Part shown: piece by piece, positions 38,277 to 53,200 of the stretch
How positions within the stretch are numbered: the first letter of the stretch is position 1
Layout: each line of letters begins with the position of its first letter
Source of the DNA: Himantopus leucocephalus
Lineage: Eukaryota > Chordata > Aves > Charadriiformes > Recurvirostridae
DNA: 64,000 nt
Direction: 5' to 3'
Assembly (NCBI GenBank): GCA_003993805.1
Contig: RSEF01000001.1
Coordinates: 94,541,855-94,605,854 of the forward strand
Made by a program: the position numbers and the translations under genes
The notes under the pieces: model-generated
What the model saw: the letters and a program-made list of their open reading frames with translations, nothing else
Told to the model about the DNA's origin: nothing
Database searches by the model: none

Positions 38277-41200
38277 CTAGATGTGAGATTAGAAAAAATA
38301 AAACTACTGGAAGGATTAAGAAGACAGAAATAAGAAAAACATCATTGCTTTCTGTACTCATAGATTATTTTGTTTAACGTATTAAGTAGCCCCCTATGTA
38401 TTGCCTTTCTAAATTATAAGAAGAATAAAGAACTAGGGTGCAGTTCAACAGCAGCTCAAGTTGCCATGGTCAAACTGCTGTCTTCACTTTCTCTTCCCTC
38501 GTTTTCTTAATCTTTACGTTACGTGAGCGCAAGTGGTTGTGCAGCTATGTGGTGAGCCAGTTCAGGGAATCAATCCCCCTGGAAAAAAAAACTATTTCTA
38601 CAGAAGAAAAGTAGTTCTTGGCAAGCCAGATTAATTCTTCTCGTAAGTTCACCACGCAACCACACAAGTGAAACGGAAGGAGTCAAAGAAACAGCATTTT
38701 TACTTTGGTTAAACTGCTTTGGAACTGGATATACATATACACATATGTATATAAATATACACATATGTATATGTGTATTAAATGGGAAAAGAAGTAGCAA
38801 TCTTGCCACAAGCAAGGCCAGAACAATTGCTTTAATAGTAGATTAATCCCAGCAATTTGAAGCACTTCAGGAACCAGGTGAGTGATGGAGAGGAAAGACA
38901 CTCCAGCTTACCTTCACCAGCATGTCAGCCACGTGAGTGTCTCTGGAGTCCTCTGCAAACACAGAGGTGAGAGCCTCGATATACCAGGATCCACGCTTGG
39001 TGTTTCGCATGGCTGCAGTGCCTGAGAAGAAAGTATTTATGATTAAGTTTCTGGGGAAGACAGACACATAAAACCTCCTTATGCCCTAATTAGGGCTTCT
39101 CCCCAGTACCTTTCAGGCAAGCATATCCACAGATCATATCAGAGCACGTAGGCAGACGCAGCTTGAGATTTTCTTCCTTGTTTGCATCACTTTCCTCACA
39201 GCCTGGGGAATCTGACCATTCTTTCCCATCTCTTTGATCCACTCCTCGGTCAGTCTCATCTGGGGGGGCAATAAACAAGGAGGGGGAGGGGCAGAAAAGA
39301 AAAAAAAAAAAGGAAGAAATTATCCTGAATTACTGGATGTAGTTTTCCTGTATCTCCTTAGTTTTGGGCTCTCATCAGCAATGCCACAACTGCTGTCAAC
39401 CAGAAAGCTTTTGCATGAACTTTAAGCTTTTTCAACTGGTTTTAAAACTCATCTGAATGTTCTTCTGCACAAACTAATGCAGACACCAACAAACGCTGAA
39501 CCTGCTCAGCCTAACGTAACTGTTAGTCTGTATGACTATTGACTTCTTTCCCCCCGCTCTTCTTTCCCATGCAGATCATGGGATAGCTGGAAAGCAAAGA
39601 AGTTTCTGAGAGTTTTTCACCATGCGTGGAAGGATTTGATGCCTATCTCTAAAGTTTCTGTTTGCCACTTTTACCTACCTTAGAAAGGTCCACAAATGTC
39701 TAGTCTAGTTTGCAATGCTAACTACCTACTTACTGCAGAACTCAAATGGGAGCTATCATTTTAGCTGCTAAGGTCCACCTCCAAGACATCAAGAAAACAT
39801 GGTCCAAATATTTCACCTAGTTCTAAATACTGACTATAGTATCACTTATTTCAATCAAAGGCATAAATCGTGCAATAGTAAAATGCAAAATAATTTGACC
39901 TCAAACAGGAGAGAGAGAACTCTGGAGATTAGTTTAAAACCTGGAGAATATTTAATGTCCTTTCCAGCATTCATTACTATGTATTACGACAAGTGTAGAT
40001 ATTCTCAATAGCTTGTTTACATTATGCAGAGTTTCCATTGTGATTTAGACTAACTGCTTAGTGGCAATAACTTTAATAGTCCAGCTATGTTGTATGAAAA
40101 ATAAAACTACAGTTTACAGGTTTTCTATATAGTTTTGCCCTTTTGTTCTTCTGTTGTAAGATGAAAATCTACTATTTTACTTACTTCCTAACAGCATGGG
40201 TCAGATTCTAGTCTTAGGAGGCATACACACCCGCTTCAGAGGCCTCCCTGTTATGATGGCTCTAGGTTTTTGTTGCCAGGTCGTGCCTAAGAAATGCATT
40301 TGGATTTCTAACCCTTTTACAGGCAGTGGCACTGATGGCATCTCATAACTATGCACAGGAAATGGTCAATTCATAAGTCAGGAACATTATTCTTTTCCTC
40401 CAACATGAAAGCAGCAGTGGGAGGGGTGTGATTGTCTGACAGGCTAGATATAGCCTATAATTAAGGCTCCACAGCTCAAAATTTCATGAGTACTTACATC
40501 AAGTTCCTTCATCATCTCTTTAAGGTAGCAATGCAATTTTTTCCATTTTTAACCACACTTTTTGATGCCTTTTATCACACTTCTCCAAAACCTTACAGTT
40601 CTGCACCGTCTCAAAAAATTAGAGTACTGTTCACAATGTATGTTATTTCAGATAAGACTCAGGCAATTTTACGGTGAAGCTATATTATTCACACTGTCAT
40701 CATTCCATAATGTATAAAGTCAAAACCTTTTTGATTAAAGCTTCAGAATTAGATGTGTTCCTCGTGCCTTTGTCTTCAAATAACAGTCTAGTCAACTAGC
40801 AATGTAACTAAAATGTGTAAAGCACTAAACCTACCAAGATATTCCTCTGTATACTTAAGTTCTAATTTATATCACCATTAACTGCCACCCAATTTGATCC
40901 ATTTTGTTTAAATTTTACTGAAGTTCCCAGATCACTGTTTTCCCTCTTGATTTAAATAACTGCCAACTACCTATTTGTCATTATTTACCACAGTTCTTTA
41001 CTTTTCTGGATCAACTACTATATTAAACACAGATGTTAAATAGCTTCAAAGTCTCATGTCATAGTGAAATCTGACTATTTGTCTTTTCCCATTGCTTTCT
41101 GTTGCCAATGGGTTTTGATCCATGACTGTAGGTGGACTACTTCAATTCTGTAGTAGACTCCTGCCAAAGGCTCATTGGAAATTAAGTAGACTGCACCAAT

Positions 41201-44200
41201 CCTTCTTTATCTAAATTTTTATGTGTCATTAATAGAAGATAGATAAAGCTTATTACATAAACTTAGGGAAAAAGAATAACCTATGCATTTCTCATTCTGT
41301 TTCAACTGGTTCCAGCTAACTTGCATAACACAGAGAGATTGACTACTAATCTAAAGTTGTCCACGCTATTTATAGTCTTTTAAATGCTGCTTTTTACAAA
41401 ATATTGTATTGGCTAGTCTAATCTTTGAATGCTAACATGAAAAGGTACACGTTTTTGTTGACAGCTCAATTACTTTGTAACTAGCTTTCCCCTCCAACTA
41501 TTAATTGAGGTTTAAAAGAGAGGTTAAAAAAAGGCAGGTTTGTGTTTTTTCTTTAAATTAAAGAAAGATTTTTTTTCCCCGTTCAGCTGCTCATGTCTCA
41601 ATCCTTTGCCTGCTGCAGTATCCTAGTTCTGAAGCATTTTGCATAGCTTTCTTCACTGAAACCTTTTTGGGAATTGGAAAGCTGAGCCTGATTTATTGAT
41701 GTGAACAGACCCATTGTGGTAACATCACAGTCAAATAAACCTAATTACCTAATTATGTTAGCTGCCATTTCTGGCTGATTAAACTTACTTCCACACTGTT
41801 GTGAGTCTGCACATTCACATTTGTTCAAGAGTATCTAAAAGTTCAATAACATAAAGGAAAGCAATCACATTGAATTAATATTGTAAACATGCACATTACA
41901 GTATTTCAAAATGCAGAGAAGGATCAAATATTTTTGATACCCAAAATACTTCACGTAGACTTTAGGTTTTTCCCTGCATTGGGATTAAACATGAGTAAAT
42001 AACAGGTGAAACATTGTCTTGGCTAGAAAACAAACTATAAAGCTCAGTTTAAAATGAAAAAGTAGTGAGACAACTGTAAGGAACAAGGGGAAAGAAGGGG
42101 GAAAAGCATACACCCTAGAAAAATTTCTCTATCACAAGGCAAAAAACAAAAGCTTTCTAAGACAGAATTTGTCTTTGGAGTATCTGCAGTTTCACAGTGA
42201 TCTCAAAATGTCCAAACACTTTAGGGAAAAATTTGGTCATTAGCAGATCTGAAAGGTAGGTAGTTACAGACATGTGGTTAGTTACATAAGGAGAGAAAAC
42301 GAGTAGCAGAATTTAAAGAAGAAAAAAGCAAATGGCAAGAGTGAAAAAAGAACCAATCTACAAGAATCAAGAAAAGAATTCTGTTACTACAGTCATATGT
42401 GGAAAAGGGTGTAAGGAAAGGTCATCTGGAGGTTGAAAGCATGATAGGGTAAAGGGAAAAAAAAAAAAAAGTCGACGACTTGGAGCCAACTTTGATGGCT
42501 CCAGAGAAAACACAAGAGATACAACACACCCAGGATCAAGAAAAAGACAGGGCCTCAGACAAGACTCCAGCGCTAGTGTACCACTCCATGCTGTGCTGCA
42601 ATTTGGTGCACCATATGCCCCGCTCCCCCTACTGCAGGCATAGCAAGAGAAAGCCTCAATATATGAGTGGGGTATGAGAGAGCTTTGTATCACTGAGGTG
42701 CTCTGGGGTCTGCAAGTCAATGCACACACCTCATGCAGAGCAAAAGACACTTACAGAGCAACAGATGCAGTGGCAGCAGCAGGGCAGAGGGAGGTGAATA
42801 TGGGTCCCACTTACACCTGAGAGAAGCAAAGAGGAGAGTTGACAGCAAGTTGAATGTGAGGGTGTGTATGTGCGTAAAATGAACCTTAATGGCATGCCAA
42901 ATACATGTCTCTTAGTATTTGGGCACTCACCTCCCCGGCAGGCCTGAATAAAGAACATTTTGGGCTTATTCTGGAGATTTGGACAGTTTGCATTATCAAA
43001 GAGCCGGAAAGCATCCTGCAGCTGAGAGAAGAAAGAAGATAAATACTCTTGACTGCAGCCTTCTGTGAGCCAAACAGAGTCCCACCTTGCTTCTCTTTTT
43101 TTGATTATTACCTCATCAGTCTTGATATTTTCTCCTTTATCTCCAAACTCACCATGTGACAAACACATCCCTTCCCCTCCCCCACAAGCTTCTACTAGTT
43201 TGAGTACATACACTCTACCTAGTACTTGTACAGAAAGAATGAAATAACTTCTACCTGCCCTATTTCTATGCCATTTTTTGTCTTATAGACCTCTCATAGA
43301 CAGACCCCTGCCCTTTCTTCCCACAAGCCCTTATTTTTTTCTTTTTAAAAAATGTAAATCCTCAGTCTTCCATTGCTTCACCTTTGCGCTCACTTTTTTT
43401 TTTTTTTAACTTTTTTCCTCTTTCTGAGATATAACCTACAACACCACATCAGAACACAGGAATATACCTGTAGTAGTTTGCCATCGCTGCCATAAACCCC
43501 ACCCTCCACACCGTGAGAAAGTAAAGCTACAACACAGGAATCCACATCCCGATGATCTGGCAGCTTAGAGAATCTCTCCAATGCATTCTGCATCTCCTGG
43601 AAGAGAAAAAAAGAATGTTTGAGACTTGGACAGGGAAAGTGGGTCAACTTACAGGGAAAAAACACAAACATACAGGAAAAACAAAAATGGTCCTCCTGTT
43701 ATGAAATAAACCCTATTTACATCAAATTTACAGGACAAAAGACGTGTTCCATTAAAAAAGAAAAACAACAGCAAAATGTTCTTGTTCTTTTACGTGATAT
43801 TCAGTCCTAAGTATAAGATTAGGAAGCAGGAATCACTTAGGACATGTACGTTTCTGTACTGGCCAACAGGGGGATGCAGGAAGTATCTGAGTTGGTACAT
43901 ACGGATTCAACATAGGAGAAATCAACTGATATCTTACAGAGGTTTTACACTGACACTTGAGTCTGGCTGGGACATTGGAACAACTTAACAGATACATGCT
44001 CAGGTACTTCAGGCATTGAAACACTAGTGATCAAAACACAACAACAATTTAAAAAGTGGAAAACTTTAGGAACTCTGACAACGTGGCAGGTGCAAAAGTC
44101 TTATTATAATGTTGCAAAAGCTACCTTCTTGAATATAACACTTTAATAAGTTCTGCACCACTCGGTTTCATAGGTATTTAAAAAAAGACTACGAACAAAT

Positions 44201-47200
44201 GAGGCTGGAGATCCTGCATTCCTAAGGAAAGAGATTCAGTCAGTTATGGAGCATTATCAATTTTCCTAAGTTAAGCATAGCTACTTCTCTAGCAAAGCAA
44301 AGCAAAGACTGAAAGAGTGGAACTTAACTGCACAGATACTGGAAGACTGATAAATAGGATGGCAGTTGACTCCACCAGTGAAAGGACACAAAAACATCAC
44401 TTACACTTGCGAAGAGTAAATCAAATATTTGCAAAGTTAGACTTCTCCAGCATTCTGCTATGCTAAAAGTTAATCTAGAGTAAACCAGAGACTTTATTCA
44501 TTTGTGGGTTTAGGACACATGCCAGGTGTGGTCTAGAAATCCTTGCCTCTTGCACTACAAGGGTCAAACTAGAGTAGTACCTCTTGTGGTCCTTTGTGAT
44601 CCTACTTTCCAGTTTAAGTCCTCTTCCTTCCAAGCTTCTTCATATTTCTCAGTAGGCTAGCAGACATTACCCCATTTAACCTTATCTTCTATTCATAAGT
44701 GAGAATGCGCATCTTCCTTTTCAAGCTTAGTTATACCAAAGGGAACCTCTTAGGATGTTTACGTAACAGTTACAAACTATCATCCATACTGGTTGTGAAG
44801 TACTGGAATCCCACTTACCTGTGCAGTTTGATCATGGAAGACAGTCACTTGATACCCAAGATGCTTGAAAAGCATCTCCAAGGAAGCACAGTCCACATCT
44901 CCCCCTGCACGATATTCCAAGTCCTTCTCACTGCTGAAATGGACGTTGCTGAGAATAAGTGCTAAGCCTCGGGGCTCTGATACCAGTTTATATGCCTGAG
45001 AAGAAGATTTAAAATTGGTAAATTTAGACTACTGAAGGAAACAATAGGGTGTCAGAGTACAATAGCAATCCTCACATACCGGGATTTCTTGATTGATAAA
45101 GCACAAAAACAGTAGAGGTCAAATTTTTGAAGTTTTTTGTTGTTTTGGTTTGCTTTTTCTAATAAATAAAACAAATATTTGTATCGCAAAGGGTCCAAAA
45201 GACAACTGTATTTACAAGTCACCACAACTGATGAACCTACAACAATATTATTAAGATGTTATACTAGCTTGCCTTATTTCTTATTTTAGAAGAAACACAG
45301 CTTATACATTTCAAACTGTGAATTTCATCTTGCTAACTTTTTTCCCTTTCCTCACCCCAGCATGGCCCCATATATTTCTGTGACTCCCATTCAAAGCCCT
45401 TAGGACGACATTATGTAAAATTTAGCTAATATTTTTTAATTGCTGTTGGGAGCAGACAGGCATGTAAAATATCATATGAGCGCAGTTGTAACAGCAAGGG
45501 ACTGTCAGTGACTGATCCTGAAAGTTATGTGGCTAGCAAAAAAGGTTAACAGGGGAAGAACTAATTTAAGTGGGGTGTCTTCCACTTAAGTTCCCTCTCT
45601 GCCCCTCCCTCTCTAACAATAACAAATCAATAGTAAATCAGTTACTAACACACCTGTAAATTGGAAATTAAATTTAATACCAAAGGAGCATATCAAACAG
45701 GGTCTATCCAGGCACAGATGTAAAAGAAGCCAAGTCAAGCTCACACTGGTGCTGCCTAATTAGGTCTCCCCAATAGCCAGTTAAAAAAAAAAGTCATCTT
45801 TTTTGCTGTACACAGAGCCTGTGACAAAAGTGTTAAGTGTTAGCACATTGTGTAACCCTAGTAAAGCACCTGCCCCATTATATGAATTTATTTTTTTCCT
45901 TAAGCCCACCCTACCACAACCTATGCTTTACAAACAGAATAAACAGTAAGTAATTAGACCATCCACATAACCTCAAACACTGCAGAAGATTAGAAATTCA
46001 GGTTGAGTACTACCCAGCACAGAATCCTGACCTGGTTCTTGAGACTAAGGAGAGACTCTTCCAGGTACAGTTGGCAATTAAAACAGCCAAGAATATAACT
46101 ACTAGTTGAAACACAGTTCTTGTATCTTACATTCACTTGCAGGGTGTGTCATCACACAGGAGATGAGGATGCAGACAAATAAATACGAGGCAATAATACT
46201 GACAGCTTACACAGATCAACAGAACAGAAGAAATTTCACAGAGCTCTTAATGAACAAAAACCAGAGGCAGAGATTTGTATAGAGTTACAGAACTTCCTAG
46301 AATTTCTTGACACTTGTAAATAAGAACTATGTCAAATCAAATATGATTGGTAACATTTCAGCTACACGAATAGCACAACACTGATCTGTGTCCCAATGAG
46401 CATGCGTTTCAACTCAGTTTTAAGTAGCACGCGTTCAGTTGGTATATCCAAACACCTCACATTTTTACAGGGATTTTCTCTGTCAACTACTTACCAAGTG
46501 CTGATGATCATGATAAAATTCAGGAGTGCAGTACTTCACTGGAGGAATCAGGGGACCATCTCCGTTATCCAAGGAATGCTCGATTGGTTCTGTGCAAAAC
46601 AAACCTATCAATAACAACAAAAAATTCCAACTACAAAGCCTTTGCATTAAGGTAGTAACTTGCAAATCCTGAAGTATGTGGTCTTAGGGATATCAGTGTA
46701 TTATGCTATTCATACCTCTAAAAATTTTGCTTGACTGGGGACTACAGACACACAATGAAACGTAGCAGAAAAAACAAAAGTACTGGAATGGTATACTCAT
46801 TTTTTTATAATTTCAATTGGCAGCTTTTTTTCTGTCTTGTATGTGGGTTAGCCTTATCTAAGGCCTAGTAATTTGGTTCTACAGAGTATGAAAAATTCTC
46901 ATCTAAAATTAGAGGTGTGTGCTTTCTGTCATTTTGTACAGTATGTTATTACTTTCTCAGTTAGATTGACAAACTATTGCTAGAAATATTCAAATAGAAT
47001 AGTGCTTTTCCTTTCATGAGAGGCCTCCCATGCTCACTGGCTACAATTACATGGGTTTTTGCTGGACACATGCATAAGCAATCAAACTAGAGGTTTCTAG
47101 CTTCCATAAAGTGCAATGTCCTTTTTTGTTTCTCTGCCTCTGAACAACCCTTTCCTCTGGATAACAGCGGTTGAGGGGAATGATAATCTAAACTACTTGC

Positions 47201-50200
47201 CATTTCCAGACAAACACTCACTCCCCTGTCCTGAAGAAACGGAGGTAATGACATTCATGAACTCCCTCGAAATCCTTTTTCAGCCTTTTGAGACATGGCT
47301 CTCCTGGATGGAGGAACACATGCTCTAAAACCCCAGAACAGCCCAGCTCTAAAACCTCTGCACCTAAATAAAAAAAAAAGCCTTCAAAATCTAGACACTT
47401 GTTCTCTAACACCACAGAGAGCTCCTAGTAACCAGCACACAGTTAGAGCTGTGGTCAGGGAACTTGAGGACTCCAGGCATTACCAGAGACAACAAAAACT
47501 AGCAAGGAGATTCATTCCAACAACTGGTTCCCTGATTTAAGTCACAAATATTTGCTAAAGAAAAGCTGATATACTGCACTTGACAGAAGCCACAGAAATC
47601 TATGTTGGGCCCATGTAACGTATATAAGGCCTTGTACTTAAACTTATTTGCTAAGAGGGAAATCTAAGTTAAGGAATACTGCCCAAAATCAGTATCTTTT
47701 CACAGCTCTAGTTCAATTAAAGTCTATTACAAATCTTAAACAAATAAGAAAATCTTTGAAAAATCTAAAATTTTACTGACGGGTACTGTTTAAGCAACAA
47801 TATTTCTTCTAAGAATAAATGAAGCTGACTAGAAACTGATTGGGTTGTCTCTTCCAATATGCTACTGCATTTTCATTTTCTAGCCTAATTCTGCCTCCTG
47901 CATCTGATCATAATATAGTTGTTCACTGTCGAGTTTGTATTCCTGTGATGAGCAAAGTGGTAGCAAGCTTATTTCTAGAATTGAATTAAAAGAGTATAAA
48001 GAAATTAGAAGCAACCAACCAGACAGCCAAACAAGTACTTATGGTGTCATGTGCAACTCACCAATCCAACGCGGTCTCTTTGAATTACATGATTCACTTG
48101 CAGGGAATGGAAGATTCGATCCATAACAGTGTTCAAGCTATAAGACATCCAACAAATCCATGAAAAAGAGTAGCATAAAACAGTTCTTTTTTTCTCTACA
48201 GTACAAGCCTCTAGGTATCATGGAACAAAGATACATGTATTTACATACACATATATGAGACTTAAAAAAATAGTATTACGGTTCATATCCAAATGAAATA
48301 TCATGACAAGATAGCAGCAGCATTTTCTGTCAATGCAAAATTCCTTCCCTTCTTTGCCCATCTCTACATTTTTACCCAAATCCCCAGTTTGAAAACCTTA
48401 CACTGAGATAATCATATCCTCCTTGGTTTCACCAAAAAATTGATTTGTCTTGTGACTCCTATCTTTTTGTTTGCTTTCACGATTTCATCGCCTGTTTAGT
48501 AAAGCTCAACTGAAAACAAAAAATAGAAAGACGAGTCTAATAAATCCTACATTTTAATAAGGGAACATCTCTGCTCAAAAATACCCAGTCTTCCTTCCCT
48601 CCTACAAAATATGTTTACTGTGAGTTTCCATCCTTGTCAATGCACTGATAATATTGAATCTTTACTAAATTCTTCCTTTAGTCCAATGCTAACAACCGTA
48701 NGAGAGGGGGGGGGGGGGGGGGGGGAGGAGACAAAATAAAGTCCCTCTCTCCTAAACAGACAAGACTAGCTTTTAGTAGCACTCTACTCAGAGAATCATT
48801 GAACGCTAAATTATAAGATTTCAGAGAAAATGTTTTCTTTGCAGCTTTAGGGTTTTCGATGACACATCAGTTAAGAACACGTTGGATGTAAGAACATCCA
48901 GGCACCATGTGCAGTTCAACAAAAAGTTCCACCTGGGGAGGAACAACCCCATGCACCAATATATGCTGGGGGCCACCGGCTGGAAAGTAGCTTGGCAGAA
49001 AATGTCCTGGGGGACCTGGTGTACACCAAGTTCAACATAAGCCAGTGATGTGCCCTTGCCACAAAGAAGGCTAACGGTATCCTGTGCTCCATTAGGAGGA
49101 ATGTTGCCAGCAAATCAGATCAAGGGAGGTGATCCTTCCCCTCTACTCAGCTCTGGTAAAGTTGCACCTGCAGTCCTGTGTCCAGTCCTACGCTCCTCTG
49201 TACAAGGGAGATACGGACATACTGGAGAGAGAGCAGCAAAGGGCCACAAAGACGATGAAGGGACTGGAGCAGCTCTCCTTTGAGCAAAGGTTGAGGGAGC
49301 TGGGACTGTTCAGCCTAGAGAAGGCTCAAAGTGATCTTATCAATGTGTACAAAAACCTGGAGGGATAGTGTAAAGAGGATGGAGCCAGGCTCTTTTCAGT
49401 GGTGCCCAGTGACAGGACAAGAGGCAGTGGGCACCAACTGGAACACAGGGGGTTTCCCCTGAACATCAAAAAACACTTTTTTACTGTGAGGTTGACCGAG
49501 CACTGGAGGAGGTTGCCCAGAGAGGCTGTGGAGTGTCTATCCCAGGAGACATTCAAAAGACATGGCCCTGGGCAACCTGCTCAAGTGATGGTGCTTGAGC
49601 AGGAGGGCCGGACCAGATGACCTTCAGAGGTCCCTTCCAACCTCTACCATCCTGATTCTGTGTGAAAGTTCTCTTCTTCCAAAACTTCCTTCCTCTCTGC
49701 TTTTACTAAGGCTACTACGTTTCAATTTGCAATAAAAACCCACCCCGTCCACTGTAAACACTTTTTTTCCCATTTGAAAAAGGTCACTTTGTGCCCAAAC
49801 CCCAATGTGAAACGCAATCCATCCATTTTATTTTATTTTTCAATATATTGTACCCTTGCAATTCCATGGCTCAGGTTGGATGTTGTCTCCAAGATCATTG
49901 CCTCCAGATGCTGCTGCTTGGTTTCTCGTAGAGCTTCACAGAAGGCTGAGAAGGCATTAGGGCCTCTCTTGGGCAGCAAATTGAGGAATTCCACATTTTG
50001 GCTGAAGCTCCCAGGCTTGGCCTAGGTCCAGAGAAAAAACAAAATCCACACTCAAAGCAACACCCCAACACACTTGATTTTCAATGAATCTTCAGAACAA
50101 CTAATTGTTTTTTACTTCATGTAAATGTTTCATCACTATGCTTTGCTGTGCTAGATCCATTTTTATAGCTTTTCCTAGTTGATTTCACTCCCCCTCCTCT

Positions 50201-53200
50201 GTTCCTATAGCTCAAGGGGGACAGCACACGACAACACAGCAAGCCAACAATTCATACATTACCACGCACAGTAATACAGCCATCTTCTCCCTAAACTTCT
50301 ACTTCCAGTCACTGTTGGAATAGTATCTATTTCTCCTCATAGAATACACAAAGTCCAGAACATGTTTCCACTACTGCCCAATGGTTTATGGTCTCATGCA
50401 CCAAGACGCATATCCCTCAGAAACCGTTAAGTTTTTATGCAGTTATTTTATGCAGTCAATTCCCAAAGATACTACATACGTGTAGACTGTAACTTTTAGA
50501 CCAATGAAGCAATACATAGTAGTATATGAGAAAAAGTAACAATCAAAAAGGAAATTTATGTATCTGTAAAACATTCCCAGGAAGTTCTGTTAGAATATTA
50601 ACAGGACATTTGCCAACCAACTGTGTAATTTATACAATAGCCTTCTCTGTGAGATCCAGAACACACCAAAGCATCACATACTAAAATACTGTGTATGAAA
50701 AAAAAATTTATCAGTTCCATGGAATTCACCATATATTTTTTGAATCACCATGTAGATCCAAGATGTCTTCTTTTGGTGGATCATAAGAAATGGTTGGCAA
50801 GTTACACATTATCAAGGCCTAATGCTACATTTGCAATCACAAGAAAATCAGAAAAAAAAAAAGCCTCGGGTCACATGTATAAATCCTCTGCTTTCTTTAA
50901 TAAAAGTTGTCAAGCTTGGTGTTAAACATAGGTTGGGTTTTTTTTCCCCCATCACATTGTTTGAAAGGATATTGCAAAATCTTGTAGGCTTATGAATCTA
51001 TTCTGAAATTTCAGGGCTGTGTTCACTCATGGCTGACTAACAGCATTTATTTTTCTATCAACAATGTCCCTTGACTTCAGTGTTCTCCTGCCCTTTCCCC
51101 TATTTATCAAACTTCTTTCTACAAATTGGTCTCCATTTGCTCCGGTAAACAAACCACTTTCTTTCAGCCTCCTCATAAATGGCCTCTTCCTCTTGACAAT
51201 GCAAATACCCTTTCCTATCCCCACAGAAACCTCAACTTTCAGAGCACTGTTGACTAGAAGTGCATACAGTCGTCTCACCTGTGCCTTTCCAGAAGTATGA
51301 AAATACTTCCCCCTTTCTCCTGGTAACACTTCTCTATTAGTCCATAGAAGACAACAAGCTCCATATACTTGTATCTTGCTGTAAGGCCACTGAATTTTAT
51401 TTTACCTAATAAAGTAAATTGACAGCTGATATTTTAAAGTACTTATTGTTTCATCCTTTCTAGTAGATCTGCAGCTGTTTATGACAAGCTTAGGATCATT
51501 AATCTTCTTCACTTTATATCTCTTCATAGTCTACGACTCTAAGCCATAGATCATAATTAAGAATGCAAGCTGACCTCAAGAATTGGATCTTAAGTTTTAT
51601 TGAAAAGTTAAGAAATTTCTGTAATGTTCATATTGTGCACTTTGCATATACAGTAGTCAGCTTTTGGCAGACTCCTTCCTTAATGCTTCCTTAAATACCC
51701 AAAGTGCTGTACCTCCTCATATAACTTCAACACCACACTTAGGTTATACTAAATAATGTTCAGCAAACATTCAGAAGTAAAATTTTCATAAGATAGACTT
51801 CTTTCATTTTATTTTCTAATACATCCTTAATTTATTTTTGTACGCTCACAGATGAGTTTGATAATCTGCATTACAGGAACAGGTTGCTCTGAATTCTTGT
51901 CAAAATCCCATAGTATTAGTCTTCTTTTTGAGCCTGAATATACATGCAGAATCTGTGGAGAGAACATATATACTTGACAAACATCCTAATCAAATTTATC
52001 ACTTTGTCAAAGCCAGTGATCCCCTCATTACTGTCTGGGGATCCACACAAAGCACTTAAATCTCTGTATCTACACAATCCCATAGTCTTCGATTACAGTA
52101 CAGAGTATTCAAATTGTTTTAAAAAGCAAGAGAAAGCTCTTGCAATCATATCTGCAGTTTTGAATGTCCATCCCAGAGCTCTGAAAGAACATCTGATGCT
52201 CTGACTTCATCTTAAAAACGACTGTTTCCACTGTCCCACTTTATTTCCACTATCATTTTTCCTCCGTGTTTGAAATCTCTCTCTTCTGGGCCTTCATCTA
52301 GATAATTATATTTACATCATCTTTGCTACACGGTAAACATTTTATTTTCTTTATTATTTCTTAAAAATGTAAATAATTGAAAAAAACTCAAATTGTTTAG
52401 TATCTTTCTGAATGACCCAATTTAAATTCATTCCTGTCAGTTCCTACTCTCACTTCCCATTTCAGACAAAGGAAGCTGCTCCTATTTATTAATTATTCTC
52501 CAGTGTACACCTATGAACTCTTCACTTCTCTTCATATTCCTTGTCAGCTCTTCATCCAGCTCAAGCACCTTTGTCTTCAGTGGCACTTCCTGCAACGTCC
52601 TCCCCTCCCCACTTTTTTTCTTACTTGTGGTAAAGTTTCAGTACTGGTTGAACACCTCCCACTTGAAGAAATTTCATCCTTCCTTCATCTCTACGAGCCC
52701 CTTGGTTTATTTCACTTTCCTTAGATTACAAAAATTTATTTAAGTGAAGTGTCCTATTTCCAGAACCAATTTGTTTGTTCTTCTGATTAGTTTAAATCAA
52801 ATCAACAAGGCCAGTATAATTGTTCTGTTTTTAAGACAAGATGACTTAAAACATCACTATTGATCCAGATGATGTTGATTTCCCGACTTTCTGGGGGAGC
52901 AGGGGAATATATAGAACCAGTTACGATATCCAAACTATCTACGCATTTTTCTCCTCCTGTTTCTACTAAGGTACCTGATGATTAGCATCACAATACATTT
53001 TCAAGAACAGGCGACCTAACAGCACTCCTAAGACCTTTGTTCACATTTGAGTCAGAGAGTAGAAGACTATTACAAATTCACAGACCTACTATAGAAAACT
53101 GAAAGGTAGGAGAAAGTGGTTTTGACTCAAGGGATCTTTTTTTAATGCACGTTACTTTTTGTTTATCTATAGCACTATTATGATCAGTACTATCCTGCAA

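Larger units (their letters stand above)
48138..49853 (-). other. CASP2 intron 2 (1.7 kb), carrying a sense CR1 and a G run
   Basis: Nearly half of this intron is a CR1 copy in the opposite orientation to the gene. A 20-base G homopolymer sits just left of it. Confidence 0.85.

Noticed and set aside
42367..42750. Minus-strand 127-aa frame inside CASP2 intron 7
   Set aside because: Does not align with any part of caspase-2 and the flanking exons join in phase without it.
47935..48126. Plus-strand 63-aa frame
   Set aside because: Antisense shadow of CASP2 coding exon 3.
49050..49368. Plus-strand frames of 77 and 79 aa
   Set aside because: Translations of the CR1 copy in CASP2 intron 2, not a host gene.
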